Shown here: positions 24,941-30,529 of the stretch, one piece after another
Numbering within the stretch: position 1 is the stretch's first letter
How the letters are laid out: the number at the start of each line of letters is the position of its first letter
Source: CALZFJ01 sp051878575
GTDB taxonomy: Bacteria; Bacteroidota; Bacteroidia; Bacteroidales; Muribaculaceae
NCBI GenBank assembly: GCA_051878575.1
Contig: JBJEKJ010000079.1
Coordinates: 1 to 30,529 of the forward strand
Direction: 5' to 3'
Length of the DNA: 30,529 bases
Notes under the pieces: generated by a model
Database searches by the model: none
What the model was told of the DNA's origin: nothing
The model's input: the letters and a program-made list of their open reading frames with translations, nothing else
Translations under genes and position numbers: made by a program

Positions 24941-25984
24941 TTAATTCTGCTCACTGAAAGCGTTCCAGCCCTGCGCGCGGATGGGCAGCTCATTGCCGTC
25001 GCGCGTCTCGAGGCAACTGCCAAGCTCGGGCTTGGTGATTCGGCCTATGATTTTTGCCGTCTTCATCTGCGCCACCTTCTCGTGATCGACAAGCGGCACG
25101 GTGAACAGCAGCTCATAGTCCTCACCGCCATTGAGAGCCGCCGTGACGAGGTTCATACTCAGTTCCTCGGCCATGCAGGCAGTCTGATAATCGATCGGTA
25201 TGCGTTCCTCATAGATTCGGCAACCCACGTTGCTCGCCTTGCAGATGTGAAGCAGCTCCGACGAAAGGCCGTCGCTCACATCCATCATGGCAGTGGGCCT
25301 CACGCCTATACTGCGCAACTCCTCCACCACGTCCTTGCGCGCCTCGGGCTTTAGCTGACGCTCAAGCAGATACTCGCGCCCCTCGAAAGCCGGATGGAAG
25401 TCGGGCTCGGCGTCCTTCGACACCACACGCTCACGCTCGAGAAGCTGCAAGCCCATATATGCCGCACCGAGATCGCCGCTCACGCAGATGAGGTCGGTGT
25501 CGCGCGCGCCACTGCGATACACCACGTCGCCCTTAGCGGCATCGCCCACACAGGTGATGCTGATAATAAGCCCGGTGACCGAAGCCGAAGTGTCGCCGCC
25601 CACGAGGTCTACGCCATAGATTTGGCAGGCGAGCTTGATTCCGGCATACAGTTCCTCGATATGCTCCACGGTGAAGCGCTTCGACACGCCTATCGACACC
25701 GTGATTTGTCGCGGCGTGCCGTTCATGGCATAAATATCTGAGAAGTTCACCACTGCCGCCTTGTAGCCGAGATGCTTCAGCGGACAATAGGTGAGGTCGA
25801 AGTGTATGCCCTCAAGCAGAAGGTCGGTGGTGACAAGCGTCTCCCTATCGGCATAGCGAAGCACCGCGGCATCGTCGCCCACAGCCTTGATAGTCGACTC
25901 ATTCTTTATCTCAACATCTTTGGTGAGATGGTCGATAAGTCCAAACTCACCCAAAGATGCGATCTCAGTTTCGGATATATTCAT
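24941..25984 (-). CDS. thiL: Thiamine-monophosphate kinase
   Basis: This 347-residue enzyme phosphorylates thiamine monophosphate with ATP to give thiamine diphosphate, the last step of cofactor synthesis. It has the PurM-like fold with the N-terminal FGLIDHLTK and the metal/ATP-binding GDDAAVL (about 37-43). VTTDLLLEGIHFD, then FSDIYAMNGTPRQI, GGDTSAS and MDVSDGLSSELLHI follow. Length is slightly above the usual 310-330. It is separated from punA upstream by 16 bases and from mlaE downstream by 21 bases. Confidence 0.95.
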   Translation of the reverse strand: MNISETEIASLGEFGLIDHLTKDVEIKNESTIKAVGDDAAVLRYADRETLVTTDLLLEGIHFDLTYCPLKHLGYKAAVVNFSDIYAMNGTPRQITVSIGVSKRFTVEHIEELYAGIKLACQIYGVDLVGGDTSASVTGLIISITCVGDAAKGDVVYRSGARDTDLICVSGDLGAAYMGLQLLERERVVSKDAEPDFHPAFEGREYLLERQLKPEARKDVVEELRSIGVRPTAMMDVSDGLSSELLHICKASNVGCRIYEERIPIDYQTACMAEELSMNLVTAALNGGEDYELLFTVPLVDHEKVAQMKTAKIIGRITKPELGSCLETRDGNELPIRAQGWNAFSEQN

Positions 25985-26000
25985 TATTTATATGAAAATA

Positions 26001-26819
26001 CTACTCTTGGAATTGGTTGATAAGCTCTTTCATTATCAGCGTCATTTTCGGCTCGGCGGCTGCGGCGGCCTTCTGCACCTCCTCGTGCGACACCTTCTCC
26101 ACTATACCCTCCACGCCGAGGTCGGTAATAACCGATATACCGAACACCTCCATGCCTCCATGACGTGCCACAATCACCTCGGGAACGGTGCTCATGCCCA
26201 CTGCGTCGCCGCCGATGCGGTGGAAGTAGCGATATTCGGCCGGAGTCTCGAATGTCGGGCCTTGAGTGCCTACGTAGACGCCCTCGACAACGCGTATGCC
26301 ATTGTCGGCCGCAACCTTCTTGGCATCGGCTATTAGGCGCTGCGAATAGGCCTCACTCATTTCAGGGAAGCGCGGACCGAGCTCGTTATAGTTCTTTCCG
26401 CGGAGCGGATGCTCGGGGAAAAGATTGATATGGTCGGTGATTATCATAAGATCGCCTATGCGGAACTCGGGATTCATTCCACCCGATGCATTCGACACGA
26501 AAAGCGTCTTCACGCCAAGAGCCTTCATCACACGCACCGGGAAGGTGACCTGCTGCATGCTGTAGCCCTCGTAGAAGTGGAAACGTCCCTGCATGGCCAT
26601 AATCAGCTTGTTGCCGAGTTTTCCAAAAATAAGCTTTCCGCTGTGTCCCTCAACGGTCGATACCGGAAAATTGGGAATCTCATTATATGGAATTACGGTG
26701 GAAATCTCGATGTGGTTCACTAACTCGCCAAGGCCGGTGCCGAGAATTATAGCAGTCTTTGGCAGGGTCTCGACGCGCGATTTGATGTAATCGGCTGTTT
26801 GTTTGATTTTCTCCAACAT
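26001..26819 (-). CDS. punA: Purine-nucleoside phosphorylase (trimeric PNP family)
   Basis: This 272-residue enzyme splits purine nucleosides with phosphate to the free base and ribose-1-phosphate for salvage. Family motifs are ILGTGLGEL (25-33), EGHSGKL (phosphate site, His59), FVSNASGGMNP (107-117), the base-contacting Glu191 in PTFETPAEY, and VGMSTVPE (207-214). The residue equivalent to human Asn243, which favours 6-oxopurines, appears to be Asp233 here (SVITDLG). An Asp at this site is known to allow adenosine in the human enzyme, so specificity may be broad; this is inferred from an alignment by eye. It sits between lpxK and thiL in the same direction. Confidence 0.94.
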   Translation of the reverse strand: MLEKIKQTADYIKSRVETLPKTAIILGTGLGELVNHIEISTVIPYNEIPNFPVSTVEGHSGKLIFGKLGNKLIMAMQGRFHFYEGYSMQQVTFPVRVMKALGVKTLFVSNASGGMNPEFRIGDLMIITDHINLFPEHPLRGKNYNELGPRFPEMSEAYSQRLIADAKKVAADNGIRVVEGVYVGTQGPTFETPAEYRYFHRIGGDAVGMSTVPEVIVARHGGMEVFGISVITDLGVEGIVEKVSHEEVQKAAAAAEPKMTLIMKELINQFQE

Positions 26820-26856
26820 AGTATTCTCTTTTTTAGTTGTTTGATTGATTTATCTA

Positions 26857-27951
26857 TTATTTTTCCATGATTTTCTTCTTCAGCTCGCCGATGAAGTCCT
26901 GTCCGGCTATCGGGTGGTCGAAGCTCACCTTGATTGGCACGAAATAGGTCTTGTCCTTCAGCTCGTGAGGGAAATAGGGGTTGTTTGCCATGCGCACGGC
27001 ATCCTTCTCGGTGGTGACTATCATCTTACGGTTGCCTGTGAGCTTGTCGAAGCGGTTGCCGATCAGCTCGAAATCGTAGCGGGTGAAATTGTGATGGTCG
27101 CCGAAGTGAATCACCTTTATCGACGTCTTGAACGCCTTCAGGAAACGCACGAATGGCAGATGATTGGCTATTCCGGTCACTATCAGCAGCGAGTCGTTGC
27201 CATCGAGCTGTTGCAGCGAGGGGACGGCCGTTGCCATCTCGGGAAATACCGGCATGAGGTTGTAGTATTGTATCGTCGAGAAAAAGAGCTTCTGCGACGG
27301 GAACAAGTCGAGATTGGCCTTGATAAGATTGATGTCCATAGGCTTGATTTGCTTCGGACACTTGGTCACCACCACCATGTCGGCCCGCAAGATGCCACGC
27401 AACGGCTCGCGCAACGTGCCGAGGGGCAGCATCTTGTCGTCGTAGACGGGACGGGCGTAGTCGGTGAGCACTATCGACACCTTTGGCTTCACATATCGGT
27501 GCTGATAGGCGTCGTCGAGCACTATGACGTCAATTTTAGGGTCGATACGCAGCATCTCCTTGATGCCTTTGCGGCGACTCTCGCACACGGCAAGGGTAAT
27601 CACGCTTCCAAACTTGCGGTACACCTGATAAGCCTCATCGCCTAAGTCGTTTGGCGTGAGCTTGTTAGTAGCAAGGATAAAACCGCGGGTGTGGCGCTTG
27701 TAGCCACGGCTGAGCACGCCCACTCGGTATTCGTGGCTCAACGCCTCCACGATATACTCGGTGTGTGGAGTCTTGCCCGTGCCGCCCACGGTGATATTGC
27801 CTACCACCACCACGGGCACGTCGAATGTCTCCTGCCGGAGCAAGCCGGCATCGAACATCCAGTTGCGCGCCACCACTATCGTCTTGTAGACGTAGGAAAG
27901 GGGTGTCAGTACGGCCTCAGCCAAGTATTTTATCCACACGTTCTTCGTCAT
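26857..27951 (-). CDS. lpxK: Tetraacyldisaccharide 4'-kinase
   Basis: This 364-residue inner-membrane-associated kinase phosphorylates the 4' position of the lipid A disaccharide precursor, the sixth step of lipid A synthesis, so the cell makes lipopolysaccharide. An amphipathic or membrane helix lies at about 12-27. The P-loop is GNITVGGTGKTP (51-62), SRGYKR follows, and the catalytic region is LDDAYQHR (145-152). Length is near the family norm. The start lies 15 bases after the sppA stop and the stop is 37 bases before punA, consistent with one operon. Confidence 0.96.
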   Translation of the reverse strand: MTKNVWIKYLAEAVLTPLSYVYKTIVVARNWMFDAGLLRQETFDVPVVVVGNITVGGTGKTPHTEYIVEALSHEYRVGVLSRGYKRHTRGFILATNKLTPNDLGDEAYQVYRKFGSVITLAVCESRRKGIKEMLRIDPKIDVIVLDDAYQHRYVKPKVSIVLTDYARPVYDDKMLPLGTLREPLRGILRADMVVVTKCPKQIKPMDINLIKANLDLFPSQKLFFSTIQYYNLMPVFPEMATAVPSLQQLDGNDSLLIVTGIANHLPFVRFLKAFKTSIKVIHFGDHHNFTRYDFELIGNRFDKLTGNRKMIVTTEKDAVRMANNPYFPHELKDKTYFVPIKVSFDHPIAGQDFIGELKKKIMEK

Positions 27952-27966
27952 CGTGAGAAATTGGTG

Positions 27967-29733
27967 TTATTTCAGTGTCACGGGCTCCATAAGGCACTGG
28001 ATATGGTCGCGGCTCATAATGCGCCTTATCACGTCGTGATATTGATAGAGCTCGCCCGTATTCTCCTTTATCTTCTCGTCGACCCTCATATCCATGAATT
28101 TCGACAGACTCTTCAGCATCTTGTCCTCGGGATTGGGCAATGTCACAATCTTGTAGTCGGCGAGCTTGGCCTTCGATGCCACCCACTTCACAGCCGCTTC
28201 GAGATTTCCGAACTGGTCGACAAGACCGAGCTTCAGTGCCGACGCTCCGTCCCACACACGGCCCTCGGCCATCGACTTGAGCGAGTCGATGGGCAGGTTG
28301 CGGCCGGTGGCACAACGCGACGTGAAAAGCTCATAGAAGTCGTTGACGCTCCTCTGCATGCGCTCACGCTGGAACGGCGTCATGCGCTTGAATGTCGACA
28401 CCGGCTCATTGGCATTGGTGTGTACGCTACAGAAGTTGACGCCGAGTTTCTCGGTGGCAAGCTGCTCCACGCACGGTATCAGGCCGAAAACACCTATCGA
28501 GCCTGTAAGCGTGGTAGGCTCGGCGAAGATTCTATCGGCGCCACACGAGATATAATAGCCGCCCGATGCTGCATAATCGCCCATCGACACGGCAAATGGC
28601 TTGTTTTTCTTCTTCACCTCCTCAAATGCCGCCCATATCTGCTCTGAGCCGAACGCGCTGCCTCCGGGCGAGTTCACGCGAAGCACCACAGCCTTGACAT
28701 CGTCGTCATTGGCGGCATCAAGAATATCCTCCACGAGCGATTTGGAGTCTATGCCCTCGACGCTTGTGTTTCCGTCAATCTCACCAACGGCATAGAACAC
28801 TGCCACGCTGTTGTTCGAGCTATCGGAGTCGGGCGCTAAAGCTGCCACGTCGGCCGGCGACGCAAGATTGAGCTCCTTGTCGGTTTCCACGCCGGTGAGC
28901 TTGCGCAACTTGTTCTCAAACTCGCTACGATAGCACAGAGCGTCGACAATGTGCTTTTTCACATAATTTGCAGGCTGCTCGAAGTCGGCAATGCTGTCGG
29001 CCACTGCATTCACTTGCTCGGGTGTGAGCTTGCGCGACTTGGCAATATCTGTCACAAGGCTGTTCCAGATGCTGCCGATGTAGTGCGATTGCTGCAAGCG
29101 GTTGGCCTCGCTCATCTCAGTGAGCATATAAGGCTCCACGGCGCTCTTGAACGTGCCTACGCGCACCACCTGCATCTCCACGCCCACCTTGTCGAGAAGA
29201 GTTTTGAAATAAGGCGTCACTGAGCCAAGTCCATGAATCTCCACAACGCCGATGTTGTTGAGGAAAAGGCTGTCGGCCGCCGATGCCACATAGTAGTCGG
29301 CAAGTGATATTCCATCGCCGTAGGCATAAACGAACTTCTTGCTGCTCTTGAAATCGACTATGGCATTTCTCAGCTCGGTGAGCGACGCATATTCGGCAGC
29401 CACCGAGTTGCACTCAATGTACACACCCTTCACCTTGTCGTTGCTCTTGGCCTCCTTTAATGCCTTTAGCAGCGTGGCGAGATTCTCTCCACTCTTGTCG
29501 CTGCCAAAAATAGCGTCAATATAATCGTTTGCACCCGAGCGCTCTGCAAGAGCGCCTTGAAGATTGATATGCAGAATCGAGTTGTCCTGAACTGGCTTAC
29601 TTGTCGATGAAATCGACGACATGGCACCCACGAAAGCGAATGCCATCAATGCGGATAATACGGAAAATAGCGTCAGAGCAATCCAAACGCCAACAAACGA
29701 GCCTAAGACCGTTGTCCAAAACTTTTTCATCAT
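27967..29733 (-). CDS. sppA: Signal peptide peptidase SppA, long (67K) type
   Basis: This 588-residue inner-membrane serine protease degrades signal peptides left after export. An N-terminal membrane anchor (about 12-38) is followed by two tandem S49 domains, as in the long enterobacterial type. In the first domain Lys196 (VGTFKSAVEP) is the expected general base; in the second Ser390 (DYAASGGYY) is the nucleophile. LRVNSPGGSA and TLTGSIGVFG are also typical. It is the first gene of the sppA-lpxK-punA-thiL-mlaE-mlaF series and has a promoter candidate 44 bases upstream. Two ATG codons are adjacent at the start. Confidence 0.96.
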   Translation of the reverse strand: MMKKFWTTVLGSFVGVWIALTLFSVLSALMAFAFVGAMSSISSTSKPVQDNSILHINLQGALAERSGANDYIDAIFGSDKSGENLATLLKALKEAKSNDKVKGVYIECNSVAAEYASLTELRNAIVDFKSSKKFVYAYGDGISLADYYVASAADSLFLNNIGVVEIHGLGSVTPYFKTLLDKVGVEMQVVRVGTFKSAVEPYMLTEMSEANRLQQSHYIGSIWNSLVTDIAKSRKLTPEQVNAVADSIADFEQPANYVKKHIVDALCYRSEFENKLRKLTGVETDKELNLASPADVAALAPDSDSSNNSVAVFYAVGEIDGNTSVEGIDSKSLVEDILDAANDDDVKAVVLRVNSPGGSAFGSEQIWAAFEEVKKKNKPFAVSMGDYAASGGYYISCGADRIFAEPTTLTGSIGVFGLIPCVEQLATEKLGVNFCSVHTNANEPVSTFKRMTPFQRERMQRSVNDFYELFTSRCATGRNLPIDSLKSMAEGRVWDGASALKLGLVDQFGNLEAAVKWVASKAKLADYKIVTLPNPEDKMLKSLSKFMDMRVDEKIKENTGELYQYHDVIRRIMSRDHIQCLMEPVTLK

Positions 29734-29776
29734 AACTGAGAAATCCTTTAGTAATTTTATATATTCTATCAGTCTA

Positions 29777-29784
29777 CAAATTTA
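29777..29784 (-). promoter_or_regulatory. Promoter -7 box of the sppA operon
   Basis: On the minus strand TAAATTTG (29784-29777) is an exact TAnnTTTG match 43 bases before the sppA start. The -33 element about 20 bases further upstream is weak (GTGTGTG). Confidence 0.5.
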
Positions 29785-29839
29785 TAACTTTATTTTCAAT
29801 AACACACACCTTGTGACGAACTATTTTCTCAAAAAACGG

Positions 29840-29861
29840 CTAATTGGCAACTAATTGGCAA
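29840..29861. repeat. 11-bp tandem duplication
   Basis: CTAATTGGCAA occurs twice in direct succession (29840-29850 and 29851-29861) in the spacer between the rplQ terminator and the sppA promoter. No function is evident. Confidence 0.7.
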
Positions 29862-29891
29862 GAATATAGGGCAAGGATGCGATTAAATGGG

Positions 29892-29925
29892 AAAAAGGCA
29901 CCGTGCATTGCACGATGCCTTTTTT
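29892..29925 (-). terminator. Intrinsic terminator after rplQ
   Basis: GGCACCGTGC and GCACGATGCC form a 10-bp stem with A and T tracts on either side. The single mismatch on the plus strand becomes a G-U pair in minus-strand RNA, which supports termination of the ribosomal operon running leftward, about 84 bases after the rplQ stop. Confidence 0.82.
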
Positions 29926-30008
29926 CTTCAGCCCGGCGCTCAGATTGCGCGCCAAAGCTATGGAAACGCCGGTCCGCAACTCGGTGCGGAACCCGACAGC
30001 CATGAGTC

Positions 30009-30500
30009 TTACTCAGCCTTTGGAGTTTCCTCCACAACCGGTGCCTCAGCCTTTGGAGCCTCCTCAGCAGGCTTTGCGGCGCTCTTGCGCGAGCGACGGG
30101 TGCGAGCGGGCTTCTTGGCAGTCTTGTCCTTGAGCATGTTCTCGTTATAGTCAACAAGCTCAATGAAGCAAGTCTTGGCATTGTCACCAAGACGATGACC
30201 TGTCTTGAGGATACGAGTGTAGCCACCCGGACGATCGGCGATCTTCTGAGCGATCTCAGTGAACAGCTCAGTCACGGCGTGCTTGTCCTGAAGATGGCTG
30301 AACACCAATCGACGGTTGGCAGTGCTATCGTTCTTGGCACGGTTAATGAGAGGCTCAGCATAAACGCGGAGTGCCTTAGCTTTTGCCAAAGTAGTGAAAA
30401 TTCTCTTGTGCATGATAAGAGAGATAGTCATATTTGACAAGAGGGCGTCGCGGTGAGCTTTCTTTCTTCCTAAATGATTGAATTTCTTATTGTGTCTCAT
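30009..30500 (-). CDS. rplQ: Large ribosomal subunit protein bL17
   Basis: The 163-residue product has the full L17 core: MRHNKKFNHLGRKKAHRDAL at the N-terminus, then LIMHKRIFTTLAKAKALRVY, ADRPGGYTRILKTGHRLGDN and CFIELVDYNE. It extends well beyond the usual 115-130 residues with a C-terminal tail of about 35 residues, first basic (PARTRRSRKSAAK) and then Ala/Pro/Glu-rich (PAEEAPKAEAPVVEE). Such tails occur in L17 of other Bacteroidota. It lies at the end of a minus-strand operon; rpoA would be expected just beyond the window. Confidence 0.97.
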   Translation of the reverse strand: MRHNKKFNHLGRKKAHRDALLSNMTISLIMHKRIFTTLAKAKALRVYAEPLINRAKNDSTANRRLVFSHLQDKHAVTELFTEIAQKIADRPGGYTRILKTGHRLGDNAKTCFIELVDYNENMLKDKTAKKPARTRRSRKSAAKPAEEAPKAEAPVVEETPKAE

Positions 30501-30529
30501 CGTTTATTACTCTTTATCTAATTTATACT

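Overview
The window comes from the chromosome of a member of the Bacteroidota, most likely order Bacteroidales and possibly Muribaculaceae-like; the family is an inference. Several intergenic regions carry the Bacteroidales -7 box TAnnTTTG, and genes lack clear Shine-Dalgarno sequences. The type IX secretion translocon gene sprA lies beside ruvA. The block sppA-lpxK-punA-thiL-mlaE-mlaF and the divergent pair rpmH/efp also fit this group. Core genes look moderately GC-rich; one block (about 1281-7097) is visibly AT-rich and looks acquired.

Layout. 1-802: the start of rpmH (L34, minus strand, cut by the window edge) and divergent efp, each with its own promoter. 803-7792: a restriction-modification island inserted between efp and ald. 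It has a promoter and a leader with a 12-codon ORF and a terminator-like hairpin. Four tightly packed plus-strand genes follow: a C5 cytosine methyltransferase, a McrB-like AAA+ NTPase, a LlaJI-type PD-(D/E)XK endonuclease and an unknown 198-residue protein. A strong terminator and about 550 bases of palindrome-rich DNA without a recognised gene close the island. 7793-11377: alanine dehydrogenase, a doubtful small minus-strand ORF, a broken AraC-family regulator, then an operon of a membrane FMN/4Fe-4S electron carrier and a membrane-anchored nitroreductase.

11498-21806, minus strand: in transcription order xth, ruvA, sprA, a small exported protein with a type IX-like tail, and an exported SUMF1-fold protein. 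21807-22464 is mostly non-coding. 22465-23328 is a DUF1460 cell-wall amidase-like protein. 23374-29733, minus strand: sppA, lpxK, punA, thiL, mlaE and mlaF, read in that order. These mix envelope functions (LPS kinase, lipid transport, signal-peptide peptidase) with nucleoside and thiamine metabolism. The window ends in rplQ (L17), the last gene of a ribosomal protein operon that continues beyond the edge.

The strongest candidate for something unusual is the restriction island: a LlaJI-like system with one methyltransferase instead of the usual two, an extra conserved-looking but unrecognised fourth gene, and an attenuator-like leader. Second is the flavin/iron-sulfur plus anchored nitroreductase pair beside a decaying regulator. 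Third is the pair of exported proteins directly downstream of sprA.
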